Of a stretch of DNA of 64,000 bases, positions 42,282 through 50,543 are shown piece after piece. Position 1 is the first letter of the stretch; the number at the start of each line of letters is the position of its first letter. The DNA is taken from positions 3,534,001-3,598,000 of the forward strand of contig NZ_AP022614.1 of NCBI RefSeq assembly GCF_010730575.1, read 5' to 3'. Both the position numbers and the translations under genes were made by a program. The notes under the pieces were generated by a model. It was not told where the DNA came from, did not search any database, and worked only from the letters and a program-made list of their open reading frames with translations. The DNA comes from Mycobacterium parmense (GTDB lineage Bacteria > Actinomycetota > Actinomycetes > Mycobacteriales > Mycobacteriaceae).

Positions 42282-44467
42282 CGCTCGACCCGGCCGGCAC
42301 ACGTCAGCTCACCCTGACCGCCCGGCTGAACACGTCCGCGGTCGACTCCCGTCGCGGCGTGGTCCGCCTGCACCCCAGCGCCGTTGCCGCGCTGGGGATC
42401 CGGGAGTGGGACGCCGTGTCGCTCACCGGGTCACGCACCACCTCGGCCGTTGCGGCGCTGGCCGGTCCGGGAACCCCCGCCGGCACCGTGCTGCTCGACG
42501 ACGTGACGCTGTCCAACGCCGGACTGCGCGAGGACACCGCGGTGATCGTCGGGGCGGTGACCGTCCACGGCGCGCGGTCGGTCACGCTGTCCGGCTCGCC
42601 CCTGGCCACCCAGTCGCTGACGCCGGTCACCCTGCGACAGGCCTTGCTCGGCAAGGTGATGACCGTCGGCGACGCGGTGTCGCTGTTGCCGCGCGACCTG
42701 GGCCCGGGCACCTCTGCCCCTTCCTCTCACCGGGCCGCCGCGCGGGCGCTGGCCGCCGCCGTCGGGATCAGCTGGACCTCGGAGCTGTTGACCGTCACCG
42801 GCGTCGATCCCGGCGGGCCCGTCAGCGTGCAGCCGAACTCCCTGGTCACCTGGGGCGCCGGTGTTCCCGCGGCGAGCGGCGCTCCCGCTGCCGAGCCGTT
42901 CGAGGTCACCAGCCCGGGGATCCTCGTCGAGGAGCTCAAGGGCTCGGGGCCCCAGGCTGCCAAGCTCTCCGAATGGCTCAAGCTCGCGCTCGACGAGCCG
43001 CACCTGCTCAAGACGCTGGGAGCCGGTGCCAACCTCGGGGTGCTGGTCTCCGGACCCGCCGGGGTGGGCAAGGTCACGCTGGTGCGGGCGGTGTGCGACG
43101 GCCGCAGGCTGGTCGAACTCGACGGCCCGGAGGCCGGCGCGCTGGCCGCCGACGCCCGACTGAGCGCGGTGGCGTCGGCGGTGAAGACGATTCGCGACGG
43201 CGGCGGCGTCTTGCTGATCACCGACGTCGACGCCCTGCTGCCCGCCACCGCCGAGCCGGTCGCCTCGCTCATCCTGGGCGAGCTGCGCACCGCGGTCGCC
43301 ACCGAGGGAGTCGCCCTGATCGCTACGTCCGCACGTCCCGACCAACTCGATCCCCGGCTGCGCGCCCCCGACCTGTGCGACCGCGAACTGGGCCTACCGC
43401 TGCCCGACGCCCCGACCCGCAGGTCGCTACTGGAGGCGCTGCTGAAGCCCGCTCCCACCCGAGACCTCAATCTTGACGAGATCAGCCATCGCACACCGGG
43501 TTTCGTCGTCGCCGACCTGGCCGCGCTGGTGCGCGAAGCGGCGCTGCGGGCGGCGTCGCGGGCCAGCGCCGACGGGGAGTCGCCCGAGCTGCACCAGGAG
43601 GACCTCGTCGGCGCGCTGACCGTCATCCGGCCGCTGTCCCGCTCGGCCGGCGAAGAGTTGACCGTCGGGGACGTGACGCTCGACGATGTCGGCGACATGG
43701 CCGAGGCGCGGCAGGCGCTGACCGAGGCGGTGCTGTGGCCGCTGCAGCATCCCGACACCTTCGCCCGGTTGGGCGTCGAGCCGCCGCGCGGGGTGCTGCT
43801 GTACGGCCCACCCGGCTGCGGCAAGACCTTCGTCGTCCGCGCGCTGGCCAGCACCGGGCAGCTGTCCGTGCACACCGTCAAGGGCTCCGAGTTGATGGAC
43901 AAGTGGGTGGGCAGCTCGGAAAAGGCGGTGCGCGAACTCTTTCGGCGGGCCCGCGACTCGGCCCCGTCGCTGATCTTCCTCGACGAGGTCGACGCGCTGG
44001 CGCCGCGCCGGGGGCAAAGCTTCGACTCGGGCGTGACCGACCGGGTGGTGGCCGCACTGCTGACCGAGCTGGACGGCGTCAACCCCCTGCGCGATGTCGT
44101 GGTGCTGGGCGCCACCAACAGGCCGGACCTGATCGATCCCGCCCTGCTGCGCCCGGGCCGGTTGGAGCGGCTGGTGTTCGTCGAGCCGCCTGACGCCGCG
44201 GCCCGAAGCGAAATCCTGCGCACCGCAGGCAAATCCATTCCGCTGAGCGCCGACGTCGACCTCGAGGGCGTCGCGGCGGCCCTGGACGGCTACAGCGCGG
44301 CCGACTGCGTGGCGCTGCTGCGCGAGGCCGCGCTGACCGCGATGCGGCGCTCCATCGATGCCACCGACGTGACGGCCGCAGACCTCGCGACGGCGCGGCA
44401 GAACGTGCGCCCGTCCCTGGACCCCGCGCTTGTCGAGTCCCTGCGCGCGTTCGCCGGGGCCTTTTAG
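42278..44467 (+). CDS. VCP/Cdc48-like tandem AAA ATPase (Rv0435c-like)
   Basis: 729-residue tandem AAA protein. The N-terminal double-psi-barrel-like domain (about 1-190) is followed by D1 with Walker A GPAGVGK (259-265) but a Walker B reading LLITDVDAL, which lacks the catalytic Glu. D2 has intact Walker A GPPGCGK (510-516), Walker B LIFLDEVDA and sensor GATNRPDLIDPALLRPGR. D1 is thus probably a binding, non-hydrolysing ring. The ATGA overlap with pssA couples it to phospholipid synthesis; M. tuberculosis keeps this arrangement. Substrate unknown. Confidence 0.92.
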   Translation: MTLDPAGTRQLTLTARLNTSAVDSRRGVVRLHPSAVAALGIREWDAVSLTGSRTTSAVAALAGPGTPAGTVLLDDVTLSNAGLREDTAVIVGAVTVHGARSVTLSGSPLATQSLTPVTLRQALLGKVMTVGDAVSLLPRDLGPGTSAPSSHRAAARALAAAVGISWTSELLTVTGVDPGGPVSVQPNSLVTWGAGVPAASGAPAAEPFEVTSPGILVEELKGSGPQAAKLSEWLKLALDEPHLLKTLGAGANLGVLVSGPAGVGKVTLVRAVCDGRRLVELDGPEAGALAADARLSAVASAVKTIRDGGGVLLITDVDALLPATAEPVASLILGELRTAVATEGVALIATSARPDQLDPRLRAPDLCDRELGLPLPDAPTRRSLLEALLKPAPTRDLNLDEISHRTPGFVVADLAALVREAALRAASRASADGESPELHQEDLVGALTVIRPLSRSAGEELTVGDVTLDDVGDMAEARQALTEAVLWPLQHPDTFARLGVEPPRGVLLYGPPGCGKTFVVRALASTGQLSVHTVKGSELMDKWVGSSEKAVRELFRRARDSAPSLIFLDEVDALAPRRGQSFDSGVTDRVVAALLTELDGVNPLRDVVVLGATNRPDLIDPALLRPGRLERLVFVEPPDAAARSEILRTAGKSIPLSADVDLEGVAAALDGYSAADCVALLREAALTAMRRSIDATDVTAADLATARQNVRPSLDPALVESLRAFAGAF

Positions 44468-44519
44468 CGCCGCCCGTGCGCCGACGCCGCGGCGGGGTGG
44501 TTGCTGAACGCATTGCTGC

Positions 44520-44541
44520 GGCCGGGTTTGAACTCCCGGCC
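44520..44541 (+). terminator. Hairpin after the AAA ATPase gene
   Basis: A perfect 7-bp stem (44520-44526 with 44535-44541) and an 8-base loop, 52 bases past the stop codon. It may end the moeA-psd-pssA-ATPase transcript. Its loop resembles a tRNA T-arm, but no tRNA can be built around it. Confidence 0.45.
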
Positions 44542-44611
44542 CGTTCGCCTCGTAACCAAATCACATACATCATTTCGTCGAGGTCGTGGCACGCCGCCGA
44601 GGAGAGAACAC

Positions 44612-44653
44612 ATGAACGATGAGCGGCCCGTCCTCGTGAGGTGGCGGCGATGA
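44612..44653 (+). CDS. 13-codon leader ORF overlapping the MFS gene
   Basis: ATG 44612 is preceded by a strong GAGGAGAG ribosome site with 6-8 base spacing and encodes MNDERPVLVRWRR. Its stop TGA (44651-44653) overlaps the ATG of the MFS gene (44650) as ATGA. The MFS start itself lacks such a site, so translation of the exporter may depend on the leader. The Arg-Trp-Arg-Arg end could be a stalling sequence. It could also simply be a coupling device or chance. Confidence 0.5.
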   Translation: MNDERPVLVRWRR

Positions 44654-46077
44654 TCGCCACCCTGCCGTCCCCGCGCCTGGCCCCCACCCTCGGCGCGCGC
44701 CGGCCCGGCCCGCTCGGAAAGGTTCACGACGCGGCGCCGACGAGCCGGGTCATGGTGGTGGCCGTGATGGTGTCGATGGTCGCCTTCCTCGACAGCACCG
44801 TCGTGAACCTGGCCCTGCCGGCCACCGAGCGCGATCTCGGCGGGGGCATGTGCCTGCAGCAGTGGGTCGTCGACGGCTACCTGCTGGCGCTGGCCGCCAT
44901 GATCCTGCCGGGCGGCGCCATCTCCGACCTGTTCGGGCGGGTTGCGGTGATGCGGTTCGGGCTGTTGGCGTTCGGGACGGGCTCGGCGCTGGCGGCCACC
45001 GCGATCTCGCCGGCGATGCTGATCGCCGGGCGCGTCGTGCAGGGTCTGGGCGCGGCGTTTCTGGTACCTGGATCGCTGGCCTTGATCAATTCCACGTTCG
45101 GCCACGCACGCCGGGCCGCGGCGGTCGGCACCTGGACCGCCTGGACCGGCACCGCGTTCGCGCTCGGCCCGCTGCTGGGCGGCCTGGCGGTCGACCTGCT
45201 GAGCTGGCGATGGATCTACGTGTTGTCGGCCGTTCCGATGGCCGTCGGCTTCGCCCTGACCTTCTGGCTGCGCCCGATTCCGCGACCCGCCCGAAGCGCC
45301 CGCCTCGACGTCGAAGGGGCCGCGCTGGCGGCAATCGGCCTGTCGGGCAGCGTATTCGCGCTCATCGAGGCGGGAAAGCACGGGTGGCACTCGGGTTTCG
45401 TCGCATCGCTGGTGGTGGGGGTCGCGGCGTTGCTGGCGTTCGTGGCATGGCAGCGCCGCGCGCCGCACCCGTTGGTGCCTCCGGACCTGTTCGCGAGCCG
45501 CACGTTCGCGAGCGCCAACCTGATCACCGCCTTCGTTTACGGCGCGCTCACCATGGCCTCGCTTGCCGTCTCGCTCTACATCCAGGAGGTCGCGGGTTAC
45601 GGCGCGACGGTCGCGGGCCTGGTCACCCTGCCCAGTCCCGTCATTTCGTTCCTGTTCGCCAGGCGGGTCGGCGGCCTGGCCGCCCGGATCGGGCATCGGT
45701 TCTTCCTGACGACGGGACCGTTGGTGGCCGCTGCCGGCCTGCTGCTGATCCGGCCGGGGCGCGGGTTCGACATCGCCACGCACCTGCTGCCCGGGGTGAT
45801 CCTGCTGGCCGCCGGCATGGTTCTCACCAGCACCCCGCTGACGGCGCTGAACCTGTCGTCGGTGCAGCCGGCCCGCGGCGGAGTGGCGGCCGCCGTCCAG
45901 AACGCGGTCGGCCGGACGTCGGCGTTGACCTCGGTGGCGTGCCTGGGACTGATCGCCGCCGGCAGGCTGACCGACGCCAGCTTCGCCCGGCTGCTGCAGG
46001 TGGCCGCGGGGTTGTTCGTGATCGGCGCGTTGGTCGGCGGGTTTTCCGTCACCAAGGTGAAGCAAATTTGCAGTTGA
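44650..46077 (+). CDS. MFS drug exporter, EmrB/QacA-like
   Basis: 475-residue major facilitator with about 12-14 membrane helices. Motif D1-like LDSTVVNLALPA in helix 1, motif A-like GGAISDLFGRVAVMRFG, motif C-like GTAFALGPLLGGLAVD (drug antiporter signature). It probably exports a small hydrophobic compound in exchange for protons. ATG 44650 is favoured because it overlaps the leader ORF; GTG 44641 in frame is possible. It ends 77 bp before the luxE-like gene on the same strand and may belong to the same island function. Confidence 0.88.
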   Translation: MIATLPSPRLAPTLGARRPGPLGKVHDAAPTSRVMVVAVMVSMVAFLDSTVVNLALPATERDLGGGMCLQQWVVDGYLLALAAMILPGGAISDLFGRVAVMRFGLLAFGTGSALAATAISPAMLIAGRVVQGLGAAFLVPGSLALINSTFGHARRAAAVGTWTAWTGTAFALGPLLGGLAVDLLSWRWIYVLSAVPMAVGFALTFWLRPIPRPARSARLDVEGAALAAIGLSGSVFALIEAGKHGWHSGFVASLVVGVAALLAFVAWQRRAPHPLVPPDLFASRTFASANLITAFVYGALTMASLAVSLYIQEVAGYGATVAGLVTLPSPVISFLFARRVGGLAARIGHRFFLTTGPLVAAAGLLLIRPGRGFDIATHLLPGVILLAAGMVLTSTPLTALNLSSVQPARGGVAAAVQNAVGRTSALTSVACLGLIAAGRLTDASFARLLQVAAGLFVIGALVGGFSVTKVKQICS

Positions 46078-46106
46078 CTGCACTATTGCTTACAACTGCA
46101 TATACC
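46069..46106 (+). promoter_or_regulatory. Candidate operator/promoter of the luxE-luxC operon
   Basis: A palindrome TGCAGT-TG-ACTGCA (46069-46082) is followed by a second half-site, so TGCAGTTG (46069-46076) and CAACTGCA (46093-46100) also form a perfect 8-bp inverted repeat. TTGACT (46074-46079) and TATACC (46101-46106) may be promoter elements, although the 21-base spacing is long. It lies partly in the end of the MFS gene, directly before the operon whose last gene is a TetR regulator. Confidence 0.5.
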
Positions 46107-46154
46107 GGTTAGGGTGAGGCTGCGACGGGGCCATACTCGAATCGAGGGATGCCA

Positions 46155-47591
46155 ATGGCGGCAACGAAAACGGCAGCGCGGCCGGTGGGTGAATTCATGG
46201 ACGACCCGATCGGCTTCTTCGGCCAGTCCTACACACAGATGCACAGCATCGAACGCGACGAGCTCGAAGCGCTGCAACGCCAGGCGATGGGTATCCGATT
46301 TCACCAGCACTACCGAAGCATCGAGATGCTGCGCAAGCTCGCCGACCGGCTGGGTATCACGGCCATAGATGAGTTCAATGATGTTGTGCCGTTGATGTTC
46401 TCACACACGGCGTTCAAGTCGTACCCCGCGGCGCTGATCGACAGGAAGCGCTTCGACCTGATGACCGGCTGGCTGGACAAGCTGACCAGCTACGACCTGT
46501 CCGCCGTGGACACCGCCGGATGCACCGGCATCGACGACTGGATCGACCGGCTTGACGCGCAGACCCCACTGGAAACCATCACGTCCAGCGGCACCACCGG
46601 CACCATCTCGATCCTTCCCAAGGACAAGCGCGGCGCCGAAGAGGGCATGAGGCTCTGGAAGATCTGCCTCTTCCAGACCTTCGGCCAGGAACCGACGGAC
46701 GCCGAACTCAATCCCTCGGTCGATGTCGTGTGGCCGAACTTCGCCAACGGCAAGCTCGGACATCTGCGTATCGCCAACATGATCAAGCGGGGATTCACCG
46801 GCGGCGACGAACGCAGGTTCCATGCCCTCTACCCGTTCGCGGTCGATACCGATCTGATGTTCCTGGCGTCCAAGATGCGCGCCGCGGCATCCCGCGGGGA
46901 GCTCGATCGGCTCGAGATCGATCCGGCGCTGGCCGCCCGCAAGGACGAGTTCATCGCCATGCAGGCCCGCCAGGCACAGGACATGGACGCGTTCTTTACC
47001 CGCATCACCGACCAGCTGCGGGGGAGGCGGGTCTTCATGCTCGGCACCTACCACCTGATGTACGACATCGCCAAGGCCGGCCTCGACCGGGGCGTGCGCA
47101 ATGTCTTCGCCCCCGACTCGGCGATCCTGACCGGCGGCGGCATGAAAGGCATCGCGCTGCCTGAAGATTTCATGGACGTCATCAAAGACTTTCTCGGCGT
47201 CGACCGCATCCAGCAGGGATACGGGTTTTCCGAGTCCAGCACCTTCCACTGGGGTTGCAGCGCGGGGCGCTACCACGTGGCACCGTGGGTCATCCCGTTC
47301 GTGCTCGACCCCGACACCAGCGAGCCGCTCCCTCGCACCGGTGTGCAGACCGGACGCGCGGCCGTCTACGACATTCTGCTGCGCGCCCACTGGGGCGGCG
47401 TCATTTCCGGTGACGAGGTCACCATTGACTGGGACCTCCGATGTCCGTGCGGGCAGGTCAGCGTCGCCTTCGAGAAGGACATCATTCGCTACAGCGACAA
47501 GCATGGCGTCGAAGACGACCGGATCACCTGCGCCGCAACGCAGGAGGTGCACAACGAAGCCGTGAACTTCATGAAGGGAGTGGATCTCTGA
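46155..47591 (+). CDS. LuxE-like acyl-protein synthetase
   Basis: 478-residue member of the LuxE/AMP-forming acyl-protein synthetase family, predicted to activate a carboxylic acid as acyl-AMP and pass it to a cysteine or partner. The adenylate-forming loop TSSGTTG is at 143-149. Other family blocks are FMLGTYHLMYDIAK and QQGYGFSESSTFHWGCSAGRYHV, and Cys-rich CPCGQ lies near the C-terminus. ATG 46155 has GAGGG six bases upstream; ATG 46149 lies against the ribosome site and is less likely. It is the first gene of a four-gene run with LuxC, SDR and TetR, each junction overlapping by 4 bases. In luminous bacteria LuxE and LuxC form the fatty-acid reductase complex making aldehyde. Confidence 0.88.
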   Translation: MAATKTAARPVGEFMDDPIGFFGQSYTQMHSIERDELEALQRQAMGIRFHQHYRSIEMLRKLADRLGITAIDEFNDVVPLMFSHTAFKSYPAALIDRKRFDLMTGWLDKLTSYDLSAVDTAGCTGIDDWIDRLDAQTPLETITSSGTTGTISILPKDKRGAEEGMRLWKICLFQTFGQEPTDAELNPSVDVVWPNFANGKLGHLRIANMIKRGFTGGDERRFHALYPFAVDTDLMFLASKMRAAASRGELDRLEIDPALAARKDEFIAMQARQAQDMDAFFTRITDQLRGRRVFMLGTYHLMYDIAKAGLDRGVRNVFAPDSAILTGGGMKGIALPEDFMDVIKDFLGVDRIQQGYGFSESSTFHWGCSAGRYHVAPWVIPFVLDPDTSEPLPRTGVQTGRAAVYDILLRAHWGGVISGDEVTIDWDLRCPCGQVSVAFEKDIIRYSDKHGVEDDRITCAATQEVHNEAVNFMKGVDL

Positions 47592-49045
47592 TCGCCTACA
47601 CTGTCCCGCTATTCCTGCGGGGGCAGGTCATCACCGACAACCTTGTTCCGTTCGATAGCCGGATTGGTGCATCGCAGTTCCGGGCGCCTGACATGAGCAA
47701 ATACGTCGACCAACTCCCGCTGGCAAGCCCAGCCGAGATGACCGACCTCTACGAGCTGAGCTTCGGCGAGATCCTCGACGTGCTCGAGTCGCTGGGCAAT
47801 GCCTTGGACTTCGAGTCGAACGCCCACCTGCAGGAGGCCTACGAAGCCTCACTGATCGCCAACGTGTTGCCCGCGGAAATGCTGAGGAATAGCTATCTCG
47901 TACTGCGGCAACTATTTTCGCGGGACAATGTCACCGAGATCGCCGAGACCCAGGTGGGATTGTCCTACCTCAACGGGTGGGTACCCCAGACGCTGCGCGA
48001 CGGCCGCCAACTGCGGGTGCGCGCTTTCGGGTCCCGCACCCTTCACATCCCGGCAGGCAACGGCGGCCTGGTCTCCGCCGTGACGATCCTGCGCTCGGTC
48101 ATCACCCGATCCGATGCCATCATCAAGGCGCCGTCCAACGACCCCCTGACCGCGATTGCGATCGCCCGCACGCTGGCCGATGTGGCACCGGATCACCCGA
48201 TCACCAGGCATCTGACGGCCGGTTACTGGAAGGGTGGCGATCTGGCCGTCGAGGAAGCTTTGTACCAACCCCACCACATCGAGAAGATCGTGGCCTGGGG
48301 CGGCCTGGCATCGGTCAAACATGTGACCCGTTACATCCAACCTGGATTGGAGCTCATCGCGCTGGACCCCAAGCGCAGCGCGACCATCATCGGTCGCGAG
48401 GCGTTCGACGACGACCCCACGATGCGGGAGGTGGCCCGCCGGGCCGCGACCGACATCGGTGTGGCGAACCAGGAGGGTTGTGCCAACGCCCGGGTTATCT
48501 ACGTGCTCAGCGGAACCGACTCCGCGGGTCTCGCCAACGCCAATCGGCTCGGCGAACTCATCTACCAGGAACTGTTGTCGCTGCCCGCGATCGTGAGCAC
48601 CCCACCGCTGTACCCCGACCGTGAGCTCATCGACCACGTCGAGGCCTCGCGAATGACCGAGGACTTCTATCGCGTCATCGGTGGCGAGCGGCGCGAGGGC
48701 GCCATCGTCGTCTCCCAGATGGATGAGCCTGTGGACTATTCGACGATGCTGTCCGGCCGGGTCGCCAACATCGTGCCGGTGGACGACATCGACAAGGTGA
48801 CCGCCGCGGTCAACAGCTACACGCAGACGATCGGCATCTATCCCGAATCCCTGAAGCGCCGATTGCGCAACACGCTGCCGTTGTTCGGCGCCCAGCGAAT
48901 GACCAGCCTGGGCTACGCGTGCAACGTCGCTGTCGCCGCGCCGCAGGATGCCATCGAACCGATCCGCCGCATGTGTAAGTGGATTGTCGACGAGGAATGC
49001 GATCCCGGCGTCGTCACCCCACTGTGGGAACTCGCGCAGGCATGA
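47588..49045 (+). CDS. LuxC-like long-chain acyl reductase
   Basis: 485-residue LuxC-family protein, predicted to reduce an enzyme-bound or CoA-bound fatty acyl group to the aldehyde with NADPH. The cofactor region RTLHIPAGNGGLVSAVTILR and the catalytic Cys298 in NQEGCANAR match LuxC's QQACFS site; YTQTIGIYPESLKRR corresponds to the C-terminal block of LuxC. Homology at the N-terminus (VPLFLRGQVIT, like PLIINGQIVS of LuxC) extends upstream of the first ATG (47693). The only suitable start is CTG 47588, overlapping the luxE-like stop (CTGA) with AAGGGAG seven bases upstream. With LuxE it should form a fatty-acid reductase; no LuxD thioesterase is nearby. Confidence 0.87.
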   Translation: MIAYTVPLFLRGQVITDNLVPFDSRIGASQFRAPDMSKYVDQLPLASPAEMTDLYELSFGEILDVLESLGNALDFESNAHLQEAYEASLIANVLPAEMLRNSYLVLRQLFSRDNVTEIAETQVGLSYLNGWVPQTLRDGRQLRVRAFGSRTLHIPAGNGGLVSAVTILRSVITRSDAIIKAPSNDPLTAIAIARTLADVAPDHPITRHLTAGYWKGGDLAVEEALYQPHHIEKIVAWGGLASVKHVTRYIQPGLELIALDPKRSATIIGREAFDDDPTMREVARRAATDIGVANQEGCANARVIYVLSGTDSAGLANANRLGELIYQELLSLPAIVSTPPLYPDRELIDHVEASRMTEDFYRVIGGERREGAIVVSQMDEPVDYSTMLSGRVANIVPVDDIDKVTAAVNSYTQTIGIYPESLKRRLRNTLPLFGAQRMTSLGYACNVAVAAPQDAIEPIRRMCKWIVDEECDPGVVTPLWELAQA

Positions 49046-49974
49046 CCAGGCGCCTGACCGCCATGGGCGTCGTCGAGGGAATCGACCTGTCCGGCAAGAC
49101 GTGTGTGATCACGGGCGCGTCGTCGGGGCTGGGCCGCGAGTCGGCCCGGGCGCTGGCCGCCGCCGGCGCTCACGTCGTCCTGGCAGCGCGCGACACCGAC
49201 GCGCTCAGGCAAACGGCCAAGTGGGTGTCTGCAGAGGTGCCGGGAGCGCGCACCTCGACGGTACATCTCGACCTTACGTCGCTGGCGAGCGTTCGCACGG
49301 CCGCAACGACCATCCAAGAGATCAGCCCGGTGATCGACGTCTTGATGAACAACGCCGGCGTCATGTTCACCCCATTCGGCCGCACCCGCGACGGCTTCGA
49401 ATTGCAGTTCGGGACAAATCATTTGGGCCACTTCGAACTCACCCGGCTCCTCGTCCAACCGCTGACCGCCGCCGGCGGCGCCCGGGTGGTGATCCTGTCG
49501 TCCGGCGGACACGTCATGGGTGACGTGGACTTTGGCGACCCCAATTGGGAGCGCCGCGAATACGACAAGTTCGCGGCCTACGGCGCGTCCAAGACGGCGA
49601 ACATCCTGCACGCGCTCGACGCCGATCGACGCCTGCGCGAATTCGGAATCCGCGCCTACGCCGTCCATCCGGGAACGGTGGCGACCTCGCTGGCGCGGTA
49701 CATGTCGCGTTCGGATTTTTCACGGTTACGCGAATACGCCGCAGCGAGCACCGCAGCGCACGGCGAACCAACCGATGGCTACCTCGAGTTCACCACCCCC
49801 GACCATGGTGCGGCCACCCAGGTGTGGGCGGCGGTCAGCCCCGAACTGAATGGCAGGGGTGGGCTGTACCTCCTGGATTGCGGAGTCAGCGAAGCGGTCG
49901 CCCCCTACGCATGTGATGAGCGCAGGGCCGCGCAGTTGTGGGCGCTCTCCGAGACATTGTGCGCGGCGCGATGA
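49042..49974 (+). CDS. Short-chain dehydrogenase of the lux-like operon
   Basis: 310-residue SDR of the same retinol-dehydrogenase-like subfamily as those at 35176 and 38429. TGASSGLG (about 24-31), NNAGVMFTPFGRTRDGFELQ in register, Ser in ILSSGGH, and AAYGASKTANILHAL with the catalytic Tyr and Lys. In this operon it could reduce the LuxC aldehyde to the alcohol or oxidise a related substrate (inference). The ATG at 49042 overlaps the LuxC stop by 4 bases, and its own stop overlaps the TetR start. Confidence 0.9.
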   Translation: MTRRLTAMGVVEGIDLSGKTCVITGASSGLGRESARALAAAGAHVVLAARDTDALRQTAKWVSAEVPGARTSTVHLDLTSLASVRTAATTIQEISPVIDVLMNNAGVMFTPFGRTRDGFELQFGTNHLGHFELTRLLVQPLTAAGGARVVILSSGGHVMGDVDFGDPNWERREYDKFAAYGASKTANILHALDADRRLREFGIRAYAVHPGTVATSLARYMSRSDFSRLREYAAASTAAHGEPTDGYLEFTTPDHGAATQVWAAVSPELNGRGGLYLLDCGVSEAVAPYACDERRAAQLWALSETLCAAR

Positions 49975-50543
49975 ACAGGACCGAACGGCGCAAGCGTGAA
50001 GTGCGCGAGAAGATCCTCACTGCTGCCTTTGATCTCTTTCTGGACCAGGGGGTTTCAGCCACCAAGATCGAGGAGATCTGCCAGCGCGCCGACGTCGCCA
50101 ACCGGACGTTCTTCAACCACTTCTCGACCCGGCAGGACATGATCCGGGCGCTGGCGGAGCGCAGACTGGTCAATCTGCACGACGTCGTCTTCGGTCGCGC
50201 CGATGAAGCGGTGCCGGCGCGGCTGGTCGGCGTGTTCGACGACATCGCCGCCGCGCTGGCCGAATCGGGCGACACCTACAGAGAGATGATCGGTGAGATG
50301 CTGGCAATCAGCGGCTACGGCATCCAGCGAGGATCCCACCTGCATGACACTTTCGTCGAGCTGGTCAAAGACGGGGTCGCTCGCGGCGAAGTCAGCACAC
50401 GACACGACGCGGAGACCCTCGCCGACATCGCCGTCGGGGCGTTGTCCGGCGGCATCCTCAACTGGACGCTCGATCCGGGCTATTCGCTGGAAACCAACCT
50501 GCACCGACTCGGCGCCGCGCTCGCCGACCTGTTGGCGGTCTAA
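49971..50543 (+). CDS. TetR family regulator of the lux-like operon
   Basis: 190-residue TetR repressor. The helix-turn-helix lies at about 28-62 (SATKIEEICQRADVANRTFFNHF) and is followed by a helical ligand domain. ATG 49971 overlaps the SDR stop (ATGA), so it is the fourth co-translated gene and probably controls the operon by feedback; the palindrome at 46069 is a candidate operator. The C-terminus overlaps the convergent crotonase gene by 4 bases. A fatty aldehyde or acyl-CoA ligand is a guess. Confidence 0.88.
   Translation: MNRTERRKREVREKILTAAFDLFLDQGVSATKIEEICQRADVANRTFFNHFSTRQDMIRALAERRLVNLHDVVFGRADEAVPARLVGVFDDIAAALAESGDTYREMIGEMLAISGYGIQRGSHLHDTFVELVKDGVARGEVSTRHDAETLADIAVGALSGGILNWTLDPGYSLETNLHRLGAALADLLAV

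Noticed and set aside
44515..44550. tRNA-like T-arm (GGGTTTGAACTCCCG) that could be an attachment site of the accessory block
   Set aside because: No matching acceptor stem, D-arm or anticodon arm can be found upstream, and there is no integrase in the block; it is better read as a plain hairpin.
47441..47591. Possible LuxE-LuxC fusion by reading through or frameshifting
   Set aside because: The LuxC frame upstream of 47588 overlaps the LuxE C-terminus with no slippery sequence, and a good ribosome site sits right before the CTG; separate proteins are simpler.
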